In this document: one piece after another, positions 44,058-52,021 of the stretch
Numbering within the stretch: position 1 is the stretch's first letter
How the letters are laid out: every line of letters begins with the position of its first letter
NCBI GenBank assembly: GCA_965220955.1
Contig: CBDCRK010000032.1
Coordinates: forward strand, 248,001 to 312,000
Source: CBDCRK01 sp965220955
GTDB lineage: Bacteria; Desulfobacterota; Binatia; Bin18; CBDCRK01
Direction of reading: 5' to 3'
Length of the DNA: 64,000 nt
The notes under the pieces: generated by a model
The model's database searches: none
What the model was told of the DNA's origin: nothing
Seen by the model: the letters and a program-made list of their open reading frames with translations, nothing else
Translations under genes and position numbers: made by a program

Positions 44058-45023
44058 ATGGATAAGGGGCAGATTGAGAGGCTGATTAAAGACGAGTTTG
44101 CCTTTTTGCTGCAGGAGAAGGCGGGATGGAGCCTTACCGTGGGACCGCAGGATCTAGAGTTGGTGGCTCATGCTATGCGAGTTTTATTAAATACCCGCTC
44201 CACGTCCGAGTTTCTTGCTGACTACTTGGCCCTGGTTAACTGCCAGAATACAGATGGTGGATGGAGCCCGTTTTCTGCTGATGAAGAAAGCGCGGTTTGG
44301 GTTTCGGCCTTTTGTGGCCTGATGCTTATCCGCGGCAACCGACTCCTTGAAAACGATCAGGTTTGCCAATCCGTTAGGAGGGCAATCGATTACTTCCTGG
44401 CTATGCAAAAGCCTGACGGTCGTTGGGTTGATTATCGCTGGGCTGATCTTGATACCACGAGCCATCCGGTGAGCTTTTTAAACGTGGTCCGGGCTCTGGG
44501 AGAAACCCACCGTCACACGGATGTCTTCCGTTCATGGGAGAAGGGCCTGCGGTTCATTGTTGACAATCAAAACCCTGATGGTGGCTGGTCCGACCAGGAC
44601 TTTCACCCCTCTGGCGTAGAAATCACCGCCCATCTCATCCAGGATGCGCTGATTGCTGACCTAGTTATGGAGAACGCTGTGGTCGGCGTTAAAGAGTCCT
44701 GCAGCAAAGGGCTGGCAAAGCTGCGGGAATGGCAGGCACCACAGGGTTGGTGGGATAACGAGAACGTTGACCACACCATGGATTGCACACGCTCTTCCAT
44801 GGTTGTGGCCCGTATCCTCGGGGATGACCGCAGTCAGGAATCCATTGAGCAGGGGCTGCACTGGATTGTGACCGTTAAGAACAAACACGGCTGGGGAGAT
44901 TTCCCAGGTATGGCAACCAATCTGGAGCGTACCTGTGACGGTATTGATACCCTGCTGAAGTATCAAGCCTATCAGAGCTCCGATCCGCAAGATGTCATCC
45001 GGCTGTGGGGGTATATTCCTTAA
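44058..45023 (+). CDS. prenyltransferase/squalene-cyclase-repeat protein, single barrel
   Basis: This 321-residue protein has the alpha-barrel repeats of squalene-hopene cyclases, class II terpene cyclases and protein prenyltransferase beta subunits: QNTDGGWSPF (63-72), QKPDGRWVDY (117-126), QNPDGGWSDQ (171-180) and QAPQGWWDN (226-234), all variants of QxxDGxW. It is about half the size of a squalene-hopene cyclase, so it has one barrel. The segment ADLDTTSHP has D130-L-D132-T-T134, similar to the DxDD/DxDTT acid motif of class II cyclases. ATG 44058 is preceded by AGGGAG. It may cyclise a prenyl chain or simply bind a polyprenyl/hopanoid; neither is proven. It is convergent with pntC. Confidence 0.8.
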   Translation: MDKGQIERLIKDEFAFLLQEKAGWSLTVGPQDLELVAHAMRVLLNTRSTSEFLADYLALVNCQNTDGGWSPFSADEESAVWVSAFCGLMLIRGNRLLENDQVCQSVRRAIDYFLAMQKPDGRWVDYRWADLDTTSHPVSFLNVVRALGETHRHTDVFRSWEKGLRFIVDNQNPDGGWSDQDFHPSGVEITAHLIQDALIADLVMENAVVGVKESCSKGLAKLREWQAPQGWWDNENVDHTMDCTRSSMVVARILGDDRSQESIEQGLHWIVTVKNKHGWGDFPGMATNLERTCDGIDTLLKYQAYQSSDPQDVIRLWGYIP

Positions 45024-45045
45024 GTAAGCTTTTAGCTGCCAGTTA

Positions 45046-45819
45046 TCAGCTTTCCGATGGCTTCATCGGCCTTTCTTGGGGCACCGCCCCATCTACAGCC
45101 TCAATGCGCGGCAGGATCTCATTCTCGGCTCGTTGTAAATCTTCGGGGAAATCAATTTCGATCCAGGGCAGATCGTCTACCTGCTCGAACCTGACCTCGC
45201 ACTGATGGAGGAAACGGGGAAAGGCTTCTTCATGCTCGATGGTCTCTTTTCCCTGAGCCACCAGGTCTTCTAGGATGAGGCGCAGCTGTGGGGCGTCCTG
45301 GCGGCAGACTTTTAAGAACCCCACCGACTCCCCTATCAGCTCATAGTCACCCGCTCCGCCTCGCACAATGTCGAGCACTCTGCCTCCACGGGTGAGAAGC
45401 ATTTGTTCCTCACCCGTGTTCTCGGCGCGACCGTCGAGAAGGAAACAGTTAGGGTGAGGAGAGTGGACCAAGCGGGAGATCATGGCTATAGGAAAAAGCA
45501 CATCGGCGTCCATAATGAGGATGTTGTCGTTAAACTCCTCTTGTGCGCTCCACAGAGATAGAATGGCACCTTTATGATACTGTTGGTTGGTAATGTACCT
45601 GATTTGTACTCCCTCACAGATATGACCAATCTTTTGCACTACCATATCTTGACGGTAGCCGACCACGATTACGGTTTCTTTAACCCCTGCTCGGCCAAGA
45701 CTAGAGAGAGTGCGCTCTAGGAGTGTCTTCCCTCCCACAGAGATAAGACACTTGGGTAGATAGTCCGTGACCTCTTTAAAGCGTTTGCCAATGCCGGCAG
45801 CCAGAATAATCGCCTTCAT
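45046..45819 (-). CDS. pntC: PntC-like nucleotidyltransferase (CTP:AEP cytidylyltransferase candidate)
   Basis: This 257-residue protein has the NTP-transferase fold: MKAIILAAGIGKRFKEVTDY with the nucleotide loop LAAGxGxR, PKCLISVGGKTLLER, and the metal aspartate in NILIMDADVLFP (about 95-106). The second acid region is toward the end (PWIEIDFPEDL). The fold alone would allow any sugar or alditol nucleotidyltransferase. The choice of PntC, which makes CMP-2-aminoethylphosphonate from CTP and AEP as known from Treponema, rests on its 4-bp ATGA overlap with phnW and on the upstream decarboxylase genes. It is the last gene of the operon. Cytosolic. Confidence 0.75.
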   Translation of the reverse strand: MKAIILAAGIGKRFKEVTDYLPKCLISVGGKTLLERTLSSLGRAGVKETVIVVGYRQDMVVQKIGHICEGVQIRYITNQQYHKGAILSLWSAQEEFNDNILIMDADVLFPIAMISRLVHSPHPNCFLLDGRAENTGEEQMLLTRGGRVLDIVRGGAGDYELIGESVGFLKVCRQDAPQLRLILEDLVAQGKETIEHEEAFPRFLHQCEVRFEQVDDLPWIEIDFPEDLQRAENEILPRIEAVDGAVPQERPMKPSES

Positions 45820-46907
45820 AGTTGCTGCTGTTTAAGCACCTCTTCTAAAGCCAGTAGAAAATTTTCAAAGTCAGTCAGCTTCAGATGCCCCATATTGGCC
45901 ACGCGAAAAATGCTGGTTTGCAACCGTCCCTGTCCCTCATAGATGATAAAGCCTTTCTCTTTAAGACGGTCATGCAGCTCTTGGTAGATCACTCCTGGAG
46001 GCAGATGAAGAGAGGTTAGGCAGTTGGCCTGCCACTCAGGTGGCAAAAGAAATTCAAGCTTCAGCTTGTCAAATCCTTGTCGCAGAAGAGTGGCGGCTTG
46101 GCGATAGCGGATGACCCGGCCTGCTACTGTCTCTTCCAGTAGCTCGCTCAAGGCTTCGTCCAGTGCATACCAGGCCTGAACCGAAGGGGTGAAGGGAATA
46201 CTTTGTTTCTCTTGGGCCTGCCAGTGGTCGGGCAGGTGCATATATAAGGAGCGGCGGGGATAGGAAAGCATGGCTTCCATGTGTTGTTTACGTGCTAGAA
46301 CAAAGGAGACCCCAGGAAGCCCCTGCAAGCACTTGTTCGCTGTACAGGCACAAAGGTCTACCCGCTCACGCAACAGGTCAATTTCCTCTCCACCCAGGCC
46401 ACTCACCGAGTCAAGGAGAAAAGTGCAGCCATAGGCATGGGCCAGTTCTCCCACTTCGGCCACGGAATTGAGCAGGCCGGTAGTGGTCTCGTGGTGGACC
46501 AGGGCTACCGCGCCAATGTGTGGGTTTTTCTTAAGCAAGTCTTCAATAGCATTGAGGTCAGGCTGTTCGAGCCAAGAGAAGCGTAGCTCCATTGACGGAA
46601 GGTGGTGAGCCTCTGCCATGCGCAGCATTCGCTCCCCGTACACACCGTTATTGATAACGAGTAGTTGCCTGTCTTTGGGCAGGGCAGAAGAAATCATTGC
46701 CTCAACTGCTAGTGTGCCCGAGCCAGTAAGCGGCACGGCAGTGTAGCCGCCCTGAGGAGCAAATGCCTCAAGAAGCTTGCTTCTTATACTGTCGAGAAGC
46801 TCGGAAAATTCCTCTTCTCGGTGGCAGAGGTCCCCGCGTAGGAGCGCCTGCCGCACCCGGGGAGAGACGTTAACCGGGCCAGGGTTCAGAAGAATGTAGG
46901 ATCGCAT
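45816..46907 (-). CDS. phnW: 2-aminoethylphosphonate-pyruvate transaminase
   Basis: PhnW interconverts phosphonoacetaldehyde plus alanine and AEP plus pyruvate, using PLP. The 363 residues begin SYILLNPGPVNVSPRVRQAL, the standard fold-type I start of this subgroup. They continue with LTGSGTLAVEAMISS, VHHETTTGLLN, DSVSGLGGEEID, and TANKCLQGLPG with the PLP lysine. In degradation PhnW is paired with phosphonatase (PhnX), which is absent here. With a phosphonopyruvate decarboxylase upstream and a cytidylyltransferase downstream, it should run toward AEP formation. I start at ATG 46907; an in-frame TTG lies 9 bp upstream. Confidence 0.88.
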   Translation of the reverse strand: MRSYILLNPGPVNVSPRVRQALLRGDLCHREEEFSELLDSIRSKLLEAFAPQGGYTAVPLTGSGTLAVEAMISSALPKDRQLLVINNGVYGERMLRMAEAHHLPSMELRFSWLEQPDLNAIEDLLKKNPHIGAVALVHHETTTGLLNSVAEVGELAHAYGCTFLLDSVSGLGGEEIDLLRERVDLCACTANKCLQGLPGVSFVLARKQHMEAMLSYPRRSLYMHLPDHWQAQEKQSIPFTPSVQAWYALDEALSELLEETVAGRVIRYRQAATLLRQGFDKLKLEFLLPPEWQANCLTSLHLPPGVIYQELHDRLKEKGFIIYEGQGRLQTSIFRVANMGHLKLTDFENFLLALEEVLKQQQL

Positions 46908-46922
46908 GGTAGTCAAGTGACA

Positions 46923-47405
46923 TTATATCAGGACAGAGTCTTTCCTCAGCGACTCGTTATGTGGCGTAGCTCTCCTGGTCTTCGCCAGACGACCATTGTG
47001 TAACCCGTCGAACACAGTCAGAGACTTGGCTTCGTCTCTTGCAGGGCCCCAGCCGTTGCCGTCCGGACCAGAGAAGGTAGCGAACGCCCCATGTGCCTCT
47101 TCTATGGGCGAAACTTCTAATCCTCGAGATTTTAGGTCAGCGTGCGTCGATTCTATGTCGTCCGTATCGATAACTATTTCCTGCACAGAGCCTGGTGGCA
47201 TCTTCTCGAACCATGTCACGAGCGTTATAGACGTTTCCGCCCCTCTCGGAGCCAGCTGGACCCAACACAGATCAGGACCCATTGGGTTGTCCCGAATGAC
47301 CTCAAAACCCAAGACCTCCTGGTAGAAGGCTTTGGCAGCTGGCTGGTTCGTCAAAGGTATGGGCACGATATCTATTCGATTTATCTTCATCTCTTCGGTC
47401 CTCAT
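46923..47405 (-). CDS. VOC (glyoxalase-like) protein with frameshifted 3' end
   Basis: A 160-residue frame with a single VOC domain: INRIDIVPIPLTNQPAAKAF, VLGFEVIRDNP, ITLVTWFEKMPPG, FSGPDGNGWG. After GNGW the family usually continues ALQE. Here that sequence (ALQETKPSL and a stop at 47018-47020) is present in the next frame, and a run of four Gs on the minus strand (47047-47050) is the likely place of a one-base insertion. The last 35 or so residues of the open frame are thus probably nonsense. Start is ATG 47405 or ATG 47390. VOC proteins bind a metal and small ligands; a role in phosphonate chemistry is only suggested by operon position. Confidence 0.75.
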   Translation of the reverse strand: MRTEEMKINRIDIVPIPLTNQPAAKAFYQEVLGFEVIRDNPMGPDLCWVQLAPRGAETSITLVTWFEKMPPGSVQEIVIDTDDIESTHADLKSRGLEVSPIEEAHGAFATFSGPDGNGWGPARDEAKSLTVFDGLHNGRLAKTRRATPHNESLRKDSVLI

Positions 47406-47488
47406 TCTCTTGGTTGAGAAGTATCACTAGACCGATTTGTTTTTGCAATGAGCAGGTATGAGACGGTACCGCGCCGCATAGACAATCT

Positions 47489-48058
47489 CTAAGCTTTCCG
47501 GGCAAGGGCTGCCTCAAACCGTCTGGCAATCTCTGGCGGCTCATGGGTAACCCGACCAATCTTTTTCTCTTCCGGCTCTGCCTCGATTTTGACCAGGAGA
47601 AAAAGAGGGCCTTCCCGCGAGAGAAAGTCGCTCAGGCCGGCAAGGAGTGTTTCCGTGTCTGCTGCGGTGCCTACCGCTTTATAGCCTGCGGCCCGGGCAA
47701 TGTCGGCAAGGGAGACTTGTGGGGCAATGGTGGCCTGGTTGCCGGTAGAGCCATAGACACCATTGTCGAACACAATATGGAAAAAGTTCTTTGGTTGATT
47801 AGCCCCGGCCATAGCCAAAGAGCCCAGGTTCATAAGGATGTTACCGTCTCCGTCAAACGCGATGATCTTGCGGTCAGGCCTGCTTAAGGCCACACCCAAC
47901 GCAATGGAAGAAGCCAGGCCCATAGAGCCAATCATATAGAAGTTTTCCGGACGGTCATTCAGTGTAAAGGACTCTCGCGAGATCATGCCGTTGGCATGTA
48001 CCACCAGCTCATCCGTTAGGAGAGGCGTGATAACTCTCAGTGCCTCTCCAAGAATCAT
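47489..48058 (-). CDS. phosphonopyruvate decarboxylase, TPP-binding (beta) subunit
   Basis: The 189-residue protein is the C-terminal half of a ThDP decarboxylase. It has GSMGLASSIALGVALSRPD and the ThDP-Mg motif beginning at GDGNILMNLGSL and ending at N in FDNGVYGSTGNQ. Single-chain phosphonopyruvate decarboxylases of about 380 residues combine both halves; here they are split, like ComD/ComE sulfopyruvate decarboxylase. Neighbouring phnW and pntC favour phosphonopyruvate (to phosphonoacetaldehyde and CO2). The start overlaps the alpha subunit stop by 4 bp (48055-48058), so the two are translated together. Confidence 0.82.
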   Translation of the reverse strand: MILGEALRVITPLLTDELVVHANGMISRESFTLNDRPENFYMIGSMGLASSIALGVALSRPDRKIIAFDGDGNILMNLGSLAMAGANQPKNFFHIVFDNGVYGSTGNQATIAPQVSLADIARAAGYKAVGTAADTETLLAGLSDFLSREGPLFLLVKIEAEPEEKKIGRVTHEPPEIARRFEAALARKA

Positions 48059-48540
48059 ACTGTTACTCCAGGAGGAAGCAAGAGAGCAGCAGGAAGGTGC
48101 TCTGTGCGTAGGGTATCTGAAGCCCAGCGGAGGCTCTCTTTGACCTTATTCGGAGCCAACACCTGGTAAGGGAGATGAATAGCTTCCATAAGAGAGGGTG
48201 AGGCTTCTCCCATAATAAGGTGTTCTGGTGCATCCTTTCCCTGATACCCTCGCCAGGTAACAAGGAGTAGGCAAGGGATACTATAGGGTAGACTAAGAGA
48301 GGCTAGGGCATTGAGACATACACCCAAGCCCGAGTTTTGCATAATGACTACAGGCTTTTTGCCAGCGAGATGTGCACCGGTGGCCAGACCCACAGCGGCA
48401 TCCTCTCGGGTCTCGGGGATATAGTTTCCCAGCCGCTCAAGCTCAGCAATAACACCTTTAACCAGGGAGCAGGGAACCCCGGTGAAGAAGTCGAATCCTT
48501 CGTCCAGCAAGAGTCCCACAAATTCTTTTGCCGCAATCAT
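48055..48540 (-). CDS. phosphonopyruvate decarboxylase, PYR (alpha) subunit
   Basis: The 161-residue protein is the N-terminal PYR half of a ThDP decarboxylase: FVGLLLDEGFDFFTGVPCSL at the start, then TREDAAVGLATGAHLAGKKP with the catalytic glutamate that activates ThDP (E46 in the TRED motif), and QNSGLGVCLNALASL. It is the partner of the beta subunit with which it overlaps by 4 bp. It begins 1 bp after the hpnN stop, so it is in the same transcript as the hopanoid transporter. By decarboxylating phosphonopyruvate, the pair would pull the unfavourable PEP mutase step. Confidence 0.82.
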   Translation of the reverse strand: MIAAKEFVGLLLDEGFDFFTGVPCSLVKGVIAELERLGNYIPETREDAAVGLATGAHLAGKKPVVIMQNSGLGVCLNALASLSLPYSIPCLLLVTWRGYQGKDAPEHLIMGEASPSLMEAIHLPYQVLAPNKVKESLRWASDTLRTEHLPAALLLPPGVTV

Positions 48541-48541
48541 T

Positions 48542-51367
48542 TCAGGCCCTCTTTTCTATTTTAGCCCTGACCAGAAGGTCGGTTTCCATCTCCTCTGATA
48601 TCCTTTCCTCTGCCGGAGCCATTCCTAGTGTAGGTGTATGAAGAAACAAGGGGAGGACAGTGAGAGAGGCCAGTAGCACACTTCCTACTGCCAAGGTGAG
48701 GAGCAACCCTATGCTGAAGGTGCCATAGTGGTTGGCTACCATCAGGCTGCTAAACCCAACCATAGTGGTAAGTGAGAAAAGAGTAACGGATTGCCCGGTG
48801 CTTCCTGCTACCAACACCCAACCCTCACAGGACTCCTCGCGAGAGCGGTGAACCAGGTGGATGCCGTTATCTATACCAATGCCAATGATGAGGGGGAAGA
48901 CAAGTAGATTAGCAAGATTAATTGGCAGGTGACATAACCACATAAGGCCTGCTGTCCACAGCATACCCAGCGCAACAGGAGACATGGCGAGGAGTGTATC
49001 TTTGAGTCGCTGTAGGACAAGGAGCGTAATCAGAAAAATCGCCGCCGCAGCGTAAAAACCAGCTTCAATATAACCATTTTGAATAGCTCGGATTGATTCA
49101 TAGCCGGTTACTGGGTCTCCGGTAACATCCGGGTCTATCCGCCGAAGCTGGCTGATAAATTTCTCTAAGGGTTCCCGCTCCCAAATGTTTTCACGTGGAT
49201 AGATCTGCAAGAGGAACTTCTTCCCGTCGTCACTGACAAAACGCCGACGCAACTGCAGGGGGATGTCTGTCAGAGTGATCGGGCTAGGAGGATCCAGATT
49301 CTCGTGCAAAAGAGACCATTTGTCAGCAAAGTCCCGAAAGAGAGGTTTTTGTAGACGCTCCAGGGCCGTCGTTTCTTCTTTGTTTGAGAGATCTTTGAGG
49401 CGGGCAAGTACATGAGTCAGCAGCCCTCGTATCTCGCCAATTTCCTGCTCTGGTGGCTTCTTTTCAGGGTCCCAAGTATCGTTTTCCTCCCGGAGCTTAA
49501 ATTTGATTCCCTGGAGAGTGCGCTCAAGCTCCACAATATCTACAGAACTCGGAGGAGCAAGAGTAGAAGGCAGACCCGCAAAAAATGGTTCGAGCTCATG
49601 GACCAAACGAATGCGCTCTTCCTGATGCTCGGGTACCAGAGAAGCTATGGTTTCTACCTTCTCCACTGAAGATAAGGCTTCAAACCTAGCAGCCTTGTGC
49701 TCTGTCTCAGCCAAAGATGAAGTGCTGGCCATAGCGTAGCGTGAAGAACGATCGGAGTTTTCAATAATCTTAAGCTCCCAGGTGACCGATTCCGTTCCAT
49801 AGGCCTGGAGGCGAAGGAGATTATAGTCGAAGATGATAGTAGGTAAAGCAAAGAGGCAAAGGAAGCTTCCCAAGACAGTTAACACCAGCACGGGCCGGCG
49901 AAAGCGTTGCACGGCAAAACCCCAACTTACAAACCATTGTGCCAACCAGATATCACGCCGGAACTGCTTGCGCCACTTTTTTTTGCCTTCAGTCAGGGTA
50001 AGCAAGGCAGGCAAAAGGGTTAGTGCAGCAATAAGCGCCAGCAATATGCCATTTCCCGCAATCAACCCTAGCTCCTGAATACCTCGGAAGTCTGCCAACA
50101 CCATGGCGTAGAAGGCAATGGCAGTGGTAAGGGCGGCAGCCACAATACCGGGCGCGGTATGGATAAAGGTTGAGTGCAGGGCTTGGTCAAAAGGTTTTCC
50201 CAGGTCTCGCTCTTCTTCGTAGCGGGTCATGAAGTGAACGCCAAAGGCGTCGGATAGACCGAGGAGCATAGGACCAATAAAGATAGATAAGACAGATAGA
50301 TGGCCCACAGTGAGAGTAAGGCATCCCATGGCCCAGACCAGGCCTACAATGAGAGTAAAAACAATAAGCAGCGGGCGTCTGATTTTGCGGAAGAAAAGTA
50401 TGTAAAGCAGGCTTACACCGGTAAGTGTGATGAAGAGGGCAAGGCGCATATCCGCCTCAGCCGTTAGCATCTGATCGTTTTCCAGAACCTCAGCTCCGGT
50501 TACTCCTCCCTGCACCCGGGGAAACGCCTTCTTCGTCTCGGCTAGGTGGTGGCGTATAGCCGCGATTGATTCCTGACTGGCGGCAAAGCCATCGTCCAGT
50601 TCTTGGGGCTCAACTAAAAGGAAAGCAAAGCGCTTATTACTAGAGACAAGGAAACCGTCATTTGACAGTTCGTCGTTGCCAAAGAAATCTCCCCAAGGGG
50701 AGCGATAGTCAAATCCCGCAAAAGTCAGAGTGCTTTCCATCTGTTCAAGCAAGGATTTAAGAAAAGAGAGGTTAAGGGACGCCCCTTCGGTCTCTCCCTC
50801 TTCGGGCTCTTCTAGATCCAGAAAGCTTGCTGTCAGGTGCGAAACCATCACCGAGCTGATCTTCTGGTTAATGGCATCTATAAGCGCGTTTAAGCCTGGT
50901 GTGACCGTCAAATCTCGTATCAGATCCTGATATTCCTCCACATTCTCGCCCAGCGAGCGAAGATCCTCCGGGGGCAGTAGGAGGAGCTTCTTTCCTTGTA
51001 GGGAGGAAGTATCGATCCGGTAAAAGACCTCTTTTACATACTTTTTGTCCGCTTCAAGTCTCTCTCCCAGGCGGCGGACAAAGGTCTTGGTTTCCTCAAA
51101 GTTTGGCCCCTCAGCTACCACAATTAGCTGATCCAGGCCATGGAAGGTCTCAGCATACTCCTCATCGAGTTGCAGATAGCGTTTGTCTGGAGAGATGAGG
51201 TCATTGTAGCCGGTGATCAGTTCCAGGTGACGAGCCGTATAAAAGGTGGTAAGCACGGTTATAGCTAGAAACAGGACCACAATGGTCCTGGCGTAAGTGG
51301 TTGTTAGGTAGCTTAAGAAGCCAAGAATCGCGTTGTTCCAGGTCTGGCTCAGACGACGCCTACCCAC
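48542..51367 (-). CDS. hpnN: HpnN-like hopanoid RND transporter
   Basis: HpnN is an RND/MMPL-type inner-membrane transporter that moves hopanoids toward the outer membrane in Rhodopseudomonas and Burkholderia. The 941 residues have the expected plan: a first membrane helix (about 21-45), a large periplasmic loop (about 50-290), a block of five helices (IRRPLLIVFTLIVGLVWAMG, FIGPMLLGLSDAFGVHF), a second loop (about 500-750) and a second five-helix block (LVFPLIIGIGIDNGIHLVH). LGLSDAFGVHF and GIGIDNGIHLVH are the paired helix-4 motifs. The next two genes upstream encode its usual periplasmic and outer-membrane partners. It overlaps hpnM by 8 bp. Confidence 0.92.
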   Translation of the reverse strand: MGRRRLSQTWNNAILGFLSYLTTTYARTIVVLFLAITVLTTFYTARHLELITGYNDLISPDKRYLQLDEEYAETFHGLDQLIVVAEGPNFEETKTFVRRLGERLEADKKYVKEVFYRIDTSSLQGKKLLLLPPEDLRSLGENVEEYQDLIRDLTVTPGLNALIDAINQKISSVMVSHLTASFLDLEEPEEGETEGASLNLSFLKSLLEQMESTLTFAGFDYRSPWGDFFGNDELSNDGFLVSSNKRFAFLLVEPQELDDGFAASQESIAAIRHHLAETKKAFPRVQGGVTGAEVLENDQMLTAEADMRLALFITLTGVSLLYILFFRKIRRPLLIVFTLIVGLVWAMGCLTLTVGHLSVLSIFIGPMLLGLSDAFGVHFMTRYEEERDLGKPFDQALHSTFIHTAPGIVAAALTTAIAFYAMVLADFRGIQELGLIAGNGILLALIAALTLLPALLTLTEGKKKWRKQFRRDIWLAQWFVSWGFAVQRFRRPVLVLTVLGSFLCLFALPTIIFDYNLLRLQAYGTESVTWELKIIENSDRSSRYAMASTSSLAETEHKAARFEALSSVEKVETIASLVPEHQEERIRLVHELEPFFAGLPSTLAPPSSVDIVELERTLQGIKFKLREENDTWDPEKKPPEQEIGEIRGLLTHVLARLKDLSNKEETTALERLQKPLFRDFADKWSLLHENLDPPSPITLTDIPLQLRRRFVSDDGKKFLLQIYPRENIWEREPLEKFISQLRRIDPDVTGDPVTGYESIRAIQNGYIEAGFYAAAAIFLITLLVLQRLKDTLLAMSPVALGMLWTAGLMWLCHLPINLANLLVFPLIIGIGIDNGIHLVHRSREESCEGWVLVAGSTGQSVTLFSLTTMVGFSSLMVANHYGTFSIGLLLTLAVGSVLLASLTVLPLFLHTPTLGMAPAEERISEEMETDLLVRAKIEKRA

Positions 51368-51980
51368 GCTTACCCTCCTGTTCCAACTTCTTTTCCATAC
51401 GCTTGATCAGTTCCTGGTAGGATTTTTTGACAATCACCGATTGGACTTGGCTGCGCAAATTAGTAGCCATGCTCACTCCGTCAAGCAAGACATCCCAAAC
51501 CATCCATTTTCCCTGAATCTGACGCAGTCGATAGTCGATTCTCACCTGCCCCTCTTCCGGCTGAGAGGCGGTGGTTTCCACTAGGGCCTCACTGCCATTT
51601 ACTTGCTCACCGTTGTACTCTATGCGCATGTCCGCCAGGAACCCGGACGTTTGAGGATAGGCAATCTCGCGGAGAAAGCGGGTAAGAAGTGTGATGAAGT
51701 TTTTCTGTTCTTGGACCCTGATCTTCTGCCAATGCGTACCCAAAAGCCACTCCGCCAGCTCGGCAAGAGCAAGGTTTCTCTCGATCCTTTGGTGGTCATG
51801 CATATGGTCCTGAGAGGATAAGGCGGGATTCTCTGTCCCGTACGCTCGCATAGACTCAATTAGGCTTTTTGTTGTCTCAGTGGGAGAGTCAGCTAGGCCC
51901 GGGCGCGGGAATATGGCTAGAAGAAGGGCCAGCAAGCCTGTCCCGAGCCAGGTCGAAGGAATGGATAATCTGACTCTCAT
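51360..51980 (-). CDS. hpnM: HpnM/MlaC-family periplasmic lipid-binding protein
   Basis: The 206-residue protein has a signal segment (WLGTGLLALLLAIFPRPGLA, about 11-30) and an MlaC-like (Ttg2D/toluene tolerance) domain: LAELAEWLLGTHWQKIRVQE, FLREIAYPQ, VRIDYRLRQIQGKWMVWDVL, GVSMATNLRSQ. MlaC proteins carry a phospholipid across the periplasm between MlaA and the inner-membrane pump. HpnM is the version linked to hopanoid clusters. Its ATG is 41 bp after the mlaA-like gene, and its end overlaps hpnN by 8 bp, consistent with a three-gene transport module. Confidence 0.92.
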   Translation of the reverse strand: MRVRLSIPSTWLGTGLLALLLAIFPRPGLADSPTETTKSLIESMRAYGTENPALSSQDHMHDHQRIERNLALAELAEWLLGTHWQKIRVQEQKNFITLLTRFLREIAYPQTSGFLADMRIEYNGEQVNGSEALVETTASQPEEGQVRIDYRLRQIQGKWMVWDVLLDGVSMATNLRSQVQSVIVKKSYQELIKRMEKKLEQEGKRG

Positions 51981-52021
51981 GTGTGAAAATAGACGGTACC
52001 GCCCTAATGGCGATTTCCCTT

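Noticed and set aside
45046..45819. Glucose-1-phosphate-type sugar nucleotidyltransferase
   Set aside because: The fold cannot exclude it, but overlap with phnW makes AEP the more likely substrate.
47489..48540. Sulfopyruvate decarboxylase ComDE for coenzyme M
   Set aside because: The split form fits, but phnW and a pntC-like gene are in the same operon and no coenzyme M genes are present; kept only as an alternative.
48542..51367. Multidrug RND efflux pump
   Set aside because: No membrane-fusion protein or TolC gene is adjacent, while hpnM and mlaA-like partners are, so the HpnN reading is better.
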